Positions 34,722 to 46,316 of a stretch of 64,000 nucleotides of DNA are shown here, in pieces. The position numbers were made by a program, and so were the translations under genes. Where the stretch lies: positions 1,033,501 through 1,097,500 of the forward strand of contig CAWZYM010000089.1 of the NCBI GenBank assembly GCA_963966185.1, in the 5' to 3' direction. The notes beneath the pieces are model-generated. The model was not told the DNA's origin. It made no database searches and saw only the letters and a list, made by a program, of their open reading frames with translations. The number at the start of each line of letters is the position of its first letter. Positions within the stretch are counted from its first letter, which is position 1. The stretch is from Rhabditoides inermis (lineage: Eukaryota; Nematoda; Chromadorea; Rhabditida; Rhabditidae).

Positions 34722-36198
34722 ATGTTGGAAACGACGAGTAACACCACGACTCGAGATGAGGTGATAAAATTAGCTATCATGTTTTTTTTTTAATTGAATC
34801 GATTGATTTCTAGTCGCACGGCTTCTCGCCGCCTTCGCCCGATCTCGACAACACGGACGCGTACGGGGTGGCGGAGGTGATTTATTATGATTTGTGATAT
34901 AATAATACTTATTATTAATTTACAAATATAGGAGCGTCGGGTGTCTCGTGAGGGAGCTGCTGTGATGCCTCCTCCGCGCACTCCCGCCTGGCACTCACCC
35001 AAGCAGCGCCCGCCCAGGAGACGACCACTCGACTGGCGCTACGCCAAGAGGTCAGTGTCAGTGGCAAATGACAACCTTGTTTGGTTGTGATGTTCATCTC
35101 TCTAATTCCGTGCAATGTTAGCATAATGGGTGATCTTGTATATCCCTGCTTGTTATTGTGATATGCATTTAGGTTCATACGAACATCAATGATAGAATTA
35201 TGAGTGATTTTGATGCGTACATTTGGATTGATTTCAGGTGCGTGTCTCGCTCGCTCCGCTACGTGTTGTATGTGGCGGGTCAGCGGGGGATGGTTGTGTC
35301 GGCGGCGGCGTTCTGCCTGCTCGCCCTCCTCCTATCAAGTGTCGACATGCAGCTGGTGGCGGACAAGGCCATGGGTGGGTTATATGTGTGTTGTTAAGTA
35401 CATATTTATGTTGTGGTTATTGGTCAGGTTTGGCGTCGTCACTCTCGTCAGTGTCGTTGTCTCTACCGGCCATTTCGGCGTTGAGCGCCGCACAGAGAGA
35501 AGAAGGAGGAGGCACGGAGCAGCAGCTAGCCACGGTGAGCCATGTTGTTTTGATTGTTTCAGTGATATGGATTTGAGGTTCATTGTGTATTCTAGTAGAT
35601 CACTAATTAGGTGTTAGGTGTTAGATGACATGCCCTACCCGTCAGATCGACCTGTCCGATCACTAGTATCACCGATCTCTTAGGTGAACCTGTCGGCGGT
35701 GGAGGCTCTGGTGCGGGCGGCGACTCGACAGGCCACAGACGCGGCCGAGGGAAAGCTGGTCAGTGGGGGGGCATTGGTCTTCTTGGTAGTTTCAAACACT
35801 GCTGTTTGTGAAATGAGCGCGAGTGAGGACGATTGGGATTTGGGACGAAAGTGATTATGTTGCAATCAATTATTCAATATACACATGCATCTCTATTCTG
35901 TCCTTGTATTGCAGTCGTCGGCTCTGGTGGAGGTTCGGGAGCAGCGCGCCCTTCTCAAAGAATGGGAAGAGAGGATGGACCAGCTTCAGACAAAGTGCCA
36001 GAAGGTGGGTGGAGAATCATTTGTTGTTGTTGTTGTTGTTGTTGTGTGTTATGTTACTTGTGTATATGAGTGTATGATTATCATGTTTTGTGGTTTATGT
36101 ACCAGCTTTCAGCTGCACCGCGAGTCTGTGTCGCAACGGGCGCAGCAGCGGGTGCACGAGCTCGGATGGGCGAGTGAACGGGCGCGGCTACGGCTCAG
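34722..36198 (+). pseudogene. SUN-domain gene, copy A: lacks the SUN domain
   Basis: Retains the exons for the nuclear-side N-terminus (MLETTSNTTTRDE, then SHGFSPPSPDLDNTDAYG), the single transmembrane helix (GMVVSAAAFCLLALLL) and the start of the lumenal coiled coil, up to WASERARLRLR at 36198. The duplication ends at 36232, before the exons for the SUN fold. Without it the product could not bind KASH peptides. If translated it would be a membrane-anchored coiled-coil stub. Exon bodies themselves are undamaged. Confidence 0.85.
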
Positions 36199-36249
36199 GT
36201 GGGAAGAGGAAGGAGAAGAGGGCGTTTATTACTTCAACAAGACGATCAG

Positions 36250-36574
36250 CACATGATGGTCATCGACGTCGGATACCGCACCTCCCAGCTCCACAAGAAA
36301 GGTCAGTTAATTTTCACTGATAACATATCATTGTGCTTGAGTAGTTTGCATTGATGATAACGTGCATTACTGTACCCGTATTACAGGAATGTACTGCTCT
36401 CTCCCGTAGTACAAGGCGTTCGCCTATCGCCACATGGTCGAGTCCGGTTCCAAGAAGGTCGACGCGTTCAAGCCGGTAGAGATCGGCATGTGGTACACGG
36501 ATCTCAAGGAGGGATACGTGGTAGTCGACAATGAGTACATCAAGATCTCACCAAGGCCAGCTACCCTTCAATAG
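36250..36574 (+). CDS. Unrecognised exons joined after the truncated SUN copy
   Basis: Two exon-like pieces: about 36249-36301 (QDDQHMMVIDVGYRTSQLHK) ending at a GTCAGT donor, and about 36411-36574 after a CCCGTAG acceptor, beginning YKAFAYRHMVESGSKKVDAF and ending KISPRPATLQ then TAG. Codon content is protein-like but I recognise no family. They begin right after the duplication breakpoint, so they may be the tail of a third gene or could be spliced to the SUN stub. Confidence 0.4.
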
Positions 36575-37929
36575 AAACTAATATTTCGCTATGTTAAAGT
36601 TTTTTGTTGTCGTGTATCTGTTTATTCAGTTAACCATTTTTTTGTTATCCAGTTTACCAATTTTCTTGTAATTTTTCATATGACAATCGGACAATTTATT
36701 TTTCATATGACAATATGAGAATCTTTCTTTATTCAGGTTGCTTTCTAGTTTATCAATGCTAATACAATTGACACCAGTTCGTATTTGTTGTGAAACTTTT
36801 TCCCGCTTAAAATTTTGGCCCGGTTTTTCGAAACAACGCGCCTTGTTTTCGTTGAAAAAACGGCCCCGCGTCGCTGGGTCTTTGCGCGCGGCCTATCCGG
36901 AGTGGGCCCGTTTGTTTTACGGTCCGCTCTGTGTCACAAAACGGGGCGGAGCGCTGGCTCTTTATGGAGTACCCGGACGAAAGTTCCTAGAGCCCGCCTC
37001 CACCGCTTTGCCTTGCAGTTATGCGCCCCCGGTTGTCGAGGGAGTGTGTGAGAGAGGCTAGCTCCTCGCCCACCGCCCACCTCCACCTCCTTTCCACACC
37101 TGTGTTTGCACCTCTTATATATATATGTGATTTGTATATCGTCTCTGTGTATGTATGCACGTCTCTCACCCCTCTTTCTTATTTGTTGAAACAAAATGAC
37201 GTTGTGATTGCGAATTGCGAGCGCGGGAAGTGTGTGATTTTTGTATATGTCTCTCCGTTTTTTCTTATGTGACTAGTAGCCGATGATTTTCTCGCCAGAG
37301 TCTATGATTTGAGATAAAATATTGCAATATGATGAGTTTGCGTTTGTTTTGTGTCGGCATTGAATTGTACCCCGGAGGGACGATGTGCAACCTGTGGTGA
37401 GAGAGTCGGCGGAACGGCAAGAGAGGAGGAAGTTGCGGTCAGTCTCTTCGAAACACTCCCGAATGCCTTCGAAACACTTTTTGATTTTCGAATCGCCATC
37501 GGAACACTCCCGAACACCCCCGAACACTTTGGAATGCCTTGCTATGACTTCGAAACACTCCCGAATCGCTCTCGAAGAGACTGACCACAATAGCGGGAGA
37601 GGAGAATGGATGAGTCGGTGATGTGCCGGGAGATGCCAGTGTTGCCCGGAGAAGTTGTAGAGATCCTGAGATCCTAGGAAGAGTTGACTGCTTTCTGCAG
37701 AGATCGTCAGAGAAGGCGCGTTGAGGTGACGTGACACGTGAAGAGTGTTGCGTCCTCGTTCGGCTGTGTGAGCGAACTCGTTCTATGCTGTGTATGAGCC
37801 CGTCCAGCCGGTGCACAGAAGGGACGGCACGAGTGGCACCAATACCGTACGATTTGAGATAAATCTTTTCAATCAAAACTCCATCGTTTTTTTCTCATTC
37901 ACTTCTTTTCACGCGGAGTAATAGGTGGT
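36575..37929. other. Spacer between copy A and the CR1-like element
   Basis: No gene supported. 36590-36750 is AT-rich with repeated TTTTTCATATGACAAT; 36800-37070 is GC-richer without a convincing exon. It contains the palindromic element at 37433-37590. Confidence 0.55.
37433..37590. mobile_element. Palindromic MITE-like element (TTGYGGTCAGTCTCTTCGA ends)
   Basis: The ends are inverted copies of TTGYGGTCAGTCTCTTCGA (37433-37451 and 37572-37590). The interior repeats TTCGAAACACTCCCGAA-like units in direct and inverted form. Non-coding, about 158 bp. A shorter relative with the same ends is at 59642-59732. No clear target-site duplication. Confidence 0.75.
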
Positions 37930-39365
37930 CACCGTTTCCAATCTCGCAATCAGAAAAATATGGATTTTTGAAAAAAAGATCATGCGTAGGACAGCTACTG
38001 TCAACAATAAATGATTGGCAAAAGCTTTTAAAAAATTCAGAAGTTGATTGTGTTTATTTTGATTTTCAGAAAGCTTTCGACAAAGTTAGTCACTCAAAAT
38101 TACTTTACAAGCTTGAAAAATTCGGAATATCTTTGCAATCTAAAATTTACAAGTGGATAGCTCAGTTTCTAGTGAATCGCACAGCACATGTGCGTATTAA
38201 TGATGTTCTATCCTCCCCTTTCCCAGTTATCAGCGGTGTGCCTCAAGGATCAGTGTTAGGCCCACTGCTTTTTCTTATATTCATAAATGCCATAGTGGAA
38301 TGCATGGAGTCTGGTACTCTGTGTAACATATTTGCCGATGACATTAAGGCGTACTCAAATGACTTTCCTGCTTTACAAAAAACAATAAACAATGTTGTTC
38401 TCTGGTCTGAAGAATGGCAGCTCCCACTTGCCAGTAACAAAACTCAAGTACTACAAATCAAAAGTAAATCAAGTTTAAGAAATTACACTATCAATGGTTC
38501 TCAACTGGAAAACTCAAAACAAGTTAGAGACTTAGGTATAATAGTCGATTCAGAGCTGAAGTTCCACAGTCATATAGAGAATATCACCAAATCCACGTGC
38601 GCAAAAGTTCAACATATTCTAAGAGCGTTTACTAGCACCGATATGTCCCTATACACTAAATTATTTCATACATATATACGTCCATGCATTGAGTATGACA
38701 CGGAAATATTCAACCCCATTAGTAAGAGTGCGCTAGCCAAACGCCTCGAGTCTCCATTGCGCAGATTTAGTAAAGAAGCCTTCAAACGTTGTAACCCAAT
38801 GTCAGAAATTCCAAGATACTCTATCAGGCTAGGATTGATGTCAACACAGTCTCTTTACGAGAGACGTTTTCATAAAGATATAATCAGTTTTTATAAGATT
38901 ATCACTGGTGACATGTATGTGAATCCAACTCATACACCCCAATTCAAACAACGTTCGTATAATACGCGATCACACAATATGCTCATTCCATCTCACTTCA
39001 AAAACCAACATTGGTTCACACCAAGAGTATCGAAATTGTGGAATTCACTGCCATCACATCTTTCAAAAATAAACAATATTCAGGAATTGAAAGCACTGCT
39101 ATCAAGTCTAAATTTCACAGAGTTTGGTATCCCACCCTCGTTTCTTTCTTAATTATTGTTTATTTATCTTGCTCTCATTATTACAACACCCCCCTCCCCC
39201 CTCCTCCACACCCCGTTTTATCTGTTTTGTAATAGGTACGAGCCCCCCATAAGTAGCTGATTGTTTACACCAATTAGCCTAGGGCCAGCTCCATATTTGC
39301 CATACCTTGTCTGCTACTTTCACTTATTCGTGTATGTTATGTCACGGCAGATAAACATTATTATT
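37930..39365 (+). mobile_element. CR1/Jockey-like non-LTR retrotransposon, 5'-truncated
   Basis: Coding starts mid reverse transcriptase near 37938 and ends at 39152; an AT-rich 3' UTR follows and ends in an ATT-type tail near 39355-39365. The front half of ORF2 (endonuclease and RT fingers) and ORF1 are missing, the normal result of 5' truncation. I did not find a convincing target-site duplication. Composition (AT-rich) differs from flanking exons. Confidence 0.85.
37938..39152 (+). CDS. Reverse transcriptase (C-terminal two thirds), CR1/Jockey type
   Basis: Open frame from about 37938 to the stop at 39150-39152. Motifs in order: YGFLKKRSCVGQLL, VYFDFQKAFDKVSH (first catalytic Asp), SGVPQGSVLGPLLFLIFIN, FADDIKAYS (catalytic DD), SNKTQVLQI, VRDLGIIVDSELKFHSHI, then the C-terminal RVSKLWNSLPSHL block typical of this clade. 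The frame is intact. There is no natural start because the element is truncated. Confidence 0.9.
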   Translation, partial: PISQSEKYGFLKKRSCVGQLLSTINDWQKLLKNSEVDCVYFDFQKAFDKVSHSKLLYKLEKFGISLQSKIYKWIAQFLVNRTAHVRINDVLSSPFPVISGVPQGSVLGPLLFLIFINAIVECMESGTLCNIFADDIKAYSNDFPALQKTINNVVLWSEEWQLPLASNKTQVLQIKSKSSLRNYTINGSQLENSKQVRDLGIIVDSELKFHSHIENITKSTCAKVQHILRAFTSTDMSLYTKLFHTYIRPCIEYDTEIFNPISKSALAKRLESPLRRFSKEAFKRCNPMSEIPRYSIRLGLMSTQSLYERRFHKDIISFYKIITGDMYVNPTHTPQFKQRSYNTRSHNMLIPSHFKNQHWFTPRVSKLWNSLPSHLSKINNIQELKALLSSLNFTEFGIPPSFLS

Positions 39366-39385
39366 ATAGAAAGTCCGCTGCCCGC

Positions 39386-39455
<70 letters not shown>

Positions 39456-40963
39456 TCTCTTTCTCTCTCTTCCCACGGTCAGAGACACCGAGAGAGTACT
39501 AGAAAAGAGAGAGCCAGGTCCGCGTCGCGTGTCCACCATCCGCGTGCGGCGGTGGCTGAGCGCGTAGCCAAGGGCTAACTCGGAACGGCTTGGCTTCTGC
39601 AATGTTGTGCCGGACTGGCTACGAACTTTGACCCTTTCCTTCGCCCCCTTTCCCCCTTTTCCCGCCTGTTCTGTCTCTCTTCCCCTCTCTCTCTTCGGCT
39701 CTCTCCTATCAGGTCACATCAGTGAGTGACGCCGATCGATTCGCGCCACCGCGCCACTGATTTCGGATTTTTTTCGAAAATCGTTTTCTATATTGTTAAT
39801 AGCTCTATTGAAATTGATAATTACTCCCGTATTCATTGTAGCCACCATGATTCATTTGTGTTTTGTCGAATTACACGCGTTTCATGCACCATTGATCGTG
39901 TTTTGCATTTCTCTATCTCTCTATCTCTCTATCTCTCTCTCTTTCTCTTTCAGGCACTCTCTATCTCTCTCTCTTTCTCCGCATCCCCCCCCCCCTTCCC
40001 CCCTCTTCCCACTCATTGTTTGTCGTTGATGTTGTTATATTTCCGGTGTTATTTCTTCCGTGTTACACTTTTACAACTCGCATTATCCGCGTACTACGTT
40101 AGATAAATGTATATCACTTATTTATTGTATGAGCATCTGAATTGTTAGTGTTTTTGTTTGTCGTTGTTCAATCATTGTCGTTAAGGCTTTCGAGAAGGCA
40201 AGTTCACCCCGCAGCCCCTATCGAGTCCTAATCGAGCCGACTACCAGCGACCAGCCTAGTCGAAGCTGGAGAAGATCAAGGTGAGTTTTCATTGCTTTCA
40301 CATCGGCTGTCAAACTGGTGGCATTATTTGGTTCTCTGTGAATGTGAATCGAAATCAGAGATTCATCTGTACTCGTTAAATCTGAATAAGACACCCTTTG
40401 CCGCCTCGATTCGGCAACGCCCGCCCCCAGCCGCCCTCTCTAATCCGCCCTCGCGCATCAGTTTCCCTCCTTGGTGCAACCGAGGATGGCGGTTCTCTCA
40501 ATGCTTTGCTAATGTCACAGAAAGATATCATTGTCACAACACCAGCGAGGCTACGGATTGTTGTTTCTATCTAGTCGCATTGTTTAGACGTAGCGGCACT
40601 CGTGTGAACTTCTGTCGCGCCTAGCTCAAGCATAGCCGCATCTTGTATCCTCTCCCTCTCACTCACTCTCTCCCTCCCTCTCACTCTCTCCCCCTCCCTT
40701 CCCCTCTCTCTCCGTCTCTCTCCATCTCTCCCCCTCGTTGTTCTTCTCATCTCTCCTTCCTCTTCCTCCCTCCCTGTATGCAGTAAAGTACAAAGTCTAT
40801 AGACTGTCGTGATCAAAACGAAATACTTATCCCGATTTCAGATGTGCTCGCTGTGCTGTCCTGTCTAGGCCCATTCATCCGTCTCTCTGTCTCTGTATGC
40901 GCTGGTAGGTGGACTAGCTTTCGGATTTTCCGTTTGCATGTTGATCCCTACGTGGTGAGTGGA
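39366..40963. other. Spacer with CT tracts, no gene supported
   Basis: CT tracts at about 39387-39473 and 39907-39978 and CT-rich sequence at 40650-40750. A segment at about 40185-40280 ending AAGATCAAG/GTGAGT could be a small exon, but it has no recognisable product. Confidence 0.5.
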
Positions 40964-43900
40964 GTTCAAACGGGATTTCGGGGTCTCCCGTCTGCCTGTT
41001 GGTGACTGTGGGTGAGTGAGTGTAGTTCAAACGGGATTTCGGGGTCTCCCGTCTGCCTGTTGGTGACTGTGGGTGAGTGAGTGGAGTTCAAACGGGATTT
41101 CGGGGTCTCCCGTCTGCCTGTTGGTGACTGTGGGTGAGTGAGTGGAGTCGAAACGGGATTTCGGGGTCCCCCGTCTGCCTGTTGGTGACTGTGGGTGAGT
41201 GAGTGGAGTTCAAACGGGATTTCGGGGTCTCCCGTCTGCCTGTTGGTGACTGTGGGTGAGTGAGTGGAGTTCAAACGGGATTTCGGGGTCTTCCGTCTGC
41301 CTGTTGGTGACTGTGGGTGAGTGAGTGGAGTCGAAACGGGATTTCGGGGTCTCCCGTCTGCCTGTTGGTGACTGTGGGTGAGTGAGTGGAGTCGAAACGG
41401 GATTTCGGGGTCTCCCGTCTGCCTGTTGGTGACTGTGGGTGAGTGAGTGTAGTTCAAACGGGATTTCGGGGTCTTCCGTCTGCCTGTTGGTGACTGTGGG
41501 TGAGTGAGTGGAGTCGAAACGGGATTTCGGGGTCTCCCGTCTGCCTGTTGGTGACTGTGGGTGAGTGTGTGTAGTTCAAACGGGATTTCGGGGTCTCCCG
41601 TCTGCCTGTTGGTGACTGTGGGTGAGTGAGTGTAGTTCAAACGGGATTTCGGGGTCTCCCGTCTGCCTGTTGGTGACTGTGGGTGAGTGAGTGTAGTTCA
41701 AACGGGATTTCGGGGTCTCCCGTCTGCCTGTTGGTGACTGTGGGTGAGTGAGTGGAGTTCAAACGGGATTTCGGGGTCTCCCGTCTGCCTGTTGGTGACT
41801 GTGGGTGAGTGAGTGGAGTTCAAACGGGATTTCGGGGTCTCCCGTCTGCCTGTTGGTGACTGTGGGTGAGTGAGTGGAGTTCAAACGGGATTTCGGGGTC
41901 TCCCGTCTGCCTGTTGGTGACTGTGGGTGAGTGAGTGGAGTTCAAACGGGATTTCGGGGTCTCCCGTCTGCCTGTTGGTGACTGTGGGTGAGTGAGTGGA
42001 GTCGAAACGGGATTTCGGGGTCTCCCGTCTGCCTGTTGGTGACTGTGGGTGAGTGAGTGGAGTCGAAACGGGATTTCGGGGTCTCCCGTCTGCCTGTTGG
42101 TGACTGTGGGTGAGTGAGTGTAGTTCAAACGGGATTTCGGGGTCTTCCGTCTGCCTGTTGGTGACTGTGGGTGAGTGAGTGGAGTCGAAACGGGATTTCG
42201 GGGTCTCCCGTCTGCCTGTTGGTGACTGTGGGTGAGTGAGTGTAGTTCAAACGGGATTTCGGGGTCTCCCGTCTGCCTGTTGGTGACTGTGGGTGAGTGA
42301 GTGTAGTTCAAACGGGATTTCGGGGTCTCCCTTCTGCCTGTTGGTGACTGTGGGTGAGTGAGTGGAGTTCAAACGGGATTTCGGGGTCTCCCGTCTGCCT
42401 GTTGGTGACTGTGGGTGAGTGAGTGGAGTTCAAACGGGATTTCGGGGTCTCCCGTCTGCCTGTTGGTGACTGTGGGTGAGTGAGTGGAGTTCAAACGGGA
42501 TTTCGGGGTTTCCCGTCTGCCTGTTGGTGACTGTGGGTGAGTGAGTGGAGTCGAAACGGGATTTCGGGGTCTCCCGTCTGCCTGTTGGTGACTGTGGGTG
42601 AGTGAGTGGAGTCGAAACGGGATTTCGGGGTCTCCCGTCTGCCTGTTGGTGACTGTGGGTGAGTGAGTGGAGTCGAAACGGGATTTCGGGGTCTCCCGTC
42701 TGCCTGTTGGTGACTGTGGGTGAGTGAGTGGAGTTCAAACGGGCATTCGGGGTCTTCCGTCTGCCTGTTGGTGACTGTGGGTGAGTGAGTGGAGTCGAAA
42801 CGGGATTTCGGGGTCTCCCGTCTGCCTGTTGGTGACTGTGGGTGAGTGTGTGTAGTTCAAACGGGATTTCGGGGTCTCCCGTCTGCCTGTTGGTGACTGT
42901 GGGTGAGTGAGTGTAGTTCAAACGGGATTTCGGGGTCTCCCGTCTGCCTGTTGGTGACTGTGGGTGAGTGAGTGGAGTTCAAACGGAATTTCGGGGTCTC
43001 CCGTCTGCCTGTTGGTGACTGTGGGTGAGTGAGTGGAGTTCAAACGGGATTTCGGGGTCTCCCGTCTGCCTGTTGGTGACTGTGGGTGAGTGAGTGGAGT
43101 TCAAACGGGATTTCGGGGTCTCCCGTCTGCCTGTTGGTGACTGTGGGTGAGTGAGTGGAGTTCAAACGGGATTTCGGGGTCTCCCGTCTGCCTGTTGGTG
43201 ACTGTGGGTGAGTGAGTGGAGTCGAAACGGGATTTCGGGGTCTCCCGTCTGCCTGTTGGTGACTGTGGGTGAGTGAGTGGAGTCGAAACGGGATTTCGGG
43301 GTCTCCCGTCTGCCTGTTGGTGACTGTGGGTGAGTGAGTGGAGTCGAAACGGGATTTCGGGGTCTCCCGTCTGCCTGTTGGTGACTGTGGGTGAGTGAGT
43401 GTAGTTCAAACGGGATTTCGGGGTCTCCCGTCTGCCTGTTGGTGACTGTGGGTGAGTGAGTGTAGTTCAAACGGGATTTCGGGGTCTCCCGTCTGCCTGT
43501 TGGTGACTGTGGGTGAGTGAGTGGAGTTCAAACGGGATTTCGGGGTCTCCCGTCTGCCTGTTGGTGACTGTGGGTGAGTGAGTGGAGTTCAAACGGGATT
43601 TCGGGGTCTCCCGTCTGCCTGTTGGTGACTGTGGGTGAGTGAGTGGAGTTCAAACGGGATTTCGGGGTCTCCCGTCTGCCTGTTGGTGACTGTGGGTGAG
43701 TGAGTGGAGTCGAAACGGGATTTCGGGGTCTCCCGTCTGCCTGTTGGTGACTGTGGGTGAGTGAGTGGAGTCGAAACGGGATTTCGGGGTCTCCCGTCTG
43801 CCTGTTGGTGACTGTGGGTGAGTGAGTGTAGTTCAAACGGGATTTCGGGGTCTCCCGTCTGCCTGTTGGTGACTGTGGGTGAGTGAGTGTAGTTCAAACG

Positions 43901-45515
43901 GGATTTCGGGGTCTCCCGTCTGCCTGTTGGTGACTGTGGGTGAGTGAGTGGAGTTCAAACGGAATTTCGGGGTCTCCCGTCTGCCTGTTGGTGACTGTGG
44001 GTGAGTGAGTGGAGTCGAAACGGGATTTCGGGGTCTCCCGTCTGCCTGTTGGTGACTGTGGGTGAGTGAGTGGAGTTCAAACGGGATTTCGGGGTCTCCC
44101 GTCTGCCTGTTGGTGACTGTGGGTGAGTGAGTGGAGTCGAAACGGGATTTCGGGGTCTCCCGTCTGCCTGTTGGTGACTGTGGGTGAGTGAGTGGAGTCG
44201 AAACGGGATTTCGGGGTCTCCCGTCTGCCTGTTGGTGACTGTGGGTGAGTGAGTGGAGTCGAAACGGGATTTCGGGGTCTCCCGTCTGCCTGTTGGTGAC
44301 TGTGGGTGAGTGAGTGTAGTTCAAACGGGATTTCGGGGTCTCCCGTCTGCCTGTTGGTGACTGTGGGTGAGTGAGTGTAGTTCAAACGGGATTTCGGGGT
44401 CTCCCGTCTGCCTGTTGGTGACTGTGGGTGAGTGAGTGGAGTTCAAACGGGATTTCGGGGTCTCCCGTCTGCCTGTTGGTGACTGTGGGTGAGTGAGTGG
44501 AGTTCAAACGGGATTTCGGGGTCTCCCGTCTGCCTGTTGGTGACTGTGGGTGAGTGAGTGGAGTTCAAACGGGATTTCGGGGTCTCCCGTCTGCCTGTTG
44601 GTGACTGTGGGTGAGTGAGTGGAGTCGAAACGGGATTTCGGGGTCTCCCGTCTGCCTGTTGGTGACTGTGGGTGAGTGAGTGGAGTCGAAACGGGATTTC
44701 GGGGTCTCCCGTCTGCCTGTTGGTGACTGTGGGTGAGTGAGTGTAGTTCAAACGGGATTTCGGGGTCTCCCGTCTGCCTGTTGGTGACTGTGGGTGAGTG
44801 AGTGTAGTTCAAACGGGATTTCGGGGTCTCCCGTCTGCCTGTTGGTGACTGTGGGTGAGTGAGTGGAGTCGAAACGGGATTTCGGGGTCTCCCGTCTGCC
44901 TGTTGGTGACTGTGGGTGAGTGAGTGGAGTCGAAACGGGATTTCGGGGTCTCCCGTCTGCCTGTTGGTGACTGTGGGTGAGTGAGTGGAGTCGAAACGGG
45001 ATTTCGGGGTCTCCCGTCTGCCTGTTGGTGACTGTGGGTGAGTGAGTGGAGTTCAAACGGGATTTCGGGGTCTCCCGTCTGCCTGTTGGTGACTGTGGGT
45101 GAGTGAGTGGAGTCGAAACGGGATTTCGGGGTCTCCCGTCTGCCTGTTGGTGACTGTGGGTGAGTGAGTGTAGTTCAAACGGGATTTCGGGGTCTCCCGT
45201 CTGCCTGTTGGTGACTGTGGGTGAGTGAGTGGAGTTCAAACGGGATTTCGGGGTCTCCCGTCTGCCTGTTGGTGACTGTGGGTGAGTGAGTGGAGTTCAA
45301 ACGGGATTTCGGGGTCTCCCGTCTGCCTGTTGGTGACTGTGGGTGAGTGAGTGGAGTTCAAACGGGATTTCGGGGTCTCCCGTCTGCCTGTTGGTGACTG
45401 TGGGTGAGTGAGTGGAGTCGAAATGGGATTTCGGGGTCTCCCGTCTGCCTGTTGGTGACTGTGGGTGAGTGAGTGGAGTCGAAACGGGATTTCGGGGTCT
45501 CCCGTCTGCTTGTTG
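40964..45515. repeat. 61-bp tandem satellite, about 75 copies
   Basis: Head-to-tail units of 61 bp, core GGGATTTCGGGGTCTCCCG followed by TCTGCCTGTTGGTGACTGTG and GGTGAGTGAGTG. Two main variant sites exist: GTTCAAACG versus GTCGAAACG, and GTGGAG versus GTGTAG. Variants recur in blocks with multi-unit spacing (for example 43528-43836 repeats at 44443-44751, 915 bp or 15 units away), which shows higher-order amplification. Minus-strand open frames through it are artefacts of the repeat. Confidence 0.98.
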
Positions 45516-46092
45516 GGGAAGTGGTTTTGAATATAAAACTATGAGTTTTGCATTCGGAACCACCGGAAAACGTTGTGTTTTCCGGTCGATTAACTTGGAC
45601 AATCGATGGGCGGCAGAGGTGCTTTCGATGGAAGAATGCTGTTGAAAAGACACTCTCGTGAGTTATACTTTTTTATATCTCATTCTATCTCTCCCTTCCC
45701 CCGTCTCTCTCCCTTCACTCCCTCTCTCTCACACTCTCTTTCTCCCTCTCTCTCTCCTTTTTCTTCCTCTCTGTCCCCTGTCCCTCTCATCCCCTCTCTC
45801 CCGCTTCCCCCTCACCTGTCTTCCACCTCACTCGATACTAGATGCTTATCGAATCCATATGGTCATGTTACAGTGCTGCGCGGCGTCTCATGCGCCTCGA
45901 ATCAGCATCTGGAGACGTTCCAAGGCTGTGAACGTGACGACAGGCGACGTGACGGGGGCCGTGTGGCAAATATGGAAGCATGAGGGTTGGTACATTATTG
46001 ATCCTTAATTCGATACATCTGGATTTTCATTTGCGGTGTGATTTTGGTTCGTATTTCGGTCACTGTATATGAGGCGCGCGATTCAGCCGTGT

Positions 46093-46175
46093 GTACCAGT
46101 GGCCGAGCGGTCAAGGCAAGGGAATTCAAGATCCCTCGGGGAAACCCGTCGCGGGTTCGAATCCCGCCTGGTGCA
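46093..46175 (+). tRNA. tRNA-Leu (anticodon CAA)
   Basis: Full cloverleaf: acceptor GTACCAG pairs with CTGGTGC (one G-U), D-arm GCC/GGC, anticodon stem AGGGA/TCCCT around loop TTCAAGA (anticodon CAA), a class II variable arm CGGGGAAACCCG, T-arm GCGGG/TTCGAAT/CCCGC and discriminator A, which favours Leu over Ser. Both internal promoter boxes are present and a TTTT terminator follows within about 10 bp. No intron interrupts the anticodon arm. The only convincing functional tRNA in the window. Confidence 0.93.
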
Positions 46176-46316
46176 AATAGTTTTGCTAGTATAATTTCAC
46201 TCAATCCATGCATTTGCGTTTGTTTTGTATAAATTTATTTTGTATTAAAAATCGTTAAAAAATCGTAAATCGTGTGTCGTTGGGCTGGTCAAGTGCGAAA
46301 CATTCTGCAGATGAAG

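Larger units (their letters stand above)
26589..36232. repeat. Segmental duplication, copy A
   Basis: Nearly identical to 47528-56015 over about 7 kb. Collinear blocks are 26589-29255 with 47528-51932 (less the RTE insertion) and about 33469-36232 with about 52666-56015 (less the 584-bp element). Copy A alone holds 29256-33468 (about 4.2 kb) in place of about 730 bp of copy B that contains the first exons of gene X. The right junction falls inside the SUN gene, just after GCGTTTATTAC, so copy A lacks the SUN domain. Differences elsewhere are single bases and small indels. Confidence 0.95.

Noticed and set aside
36738..37061. 107-codon plus-strand frame in a GC-rich stretch
   Set aside because: No domain, no splice context and no paralogue; probably chance in GC-rich sequence.
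37916..39240. GTAATAGGT at both sides as a target-site duplication of the first CR1-like element
   Set aside because: The right copy lies inside the 3' UTR, well before the ATT tail, so it is probably coincidental.
40966..45653. Series of 102-224-codon minus-strand open frames with a THSPTVTNRQTGDPEIPF repeat
   Set aside because: They follow the 61-bp satellite unit exactly (three units equal 61 codons) and end where unit variants create stops. No start context or splice signals; not coding.
45606..46008. Frames after the satellite as missing N-terminal exons of the LUC7-like gene
   Set aside because: The translation has no CCCH finger or LUC7 N-terminal motif, and much of it is a CT-rich tract.
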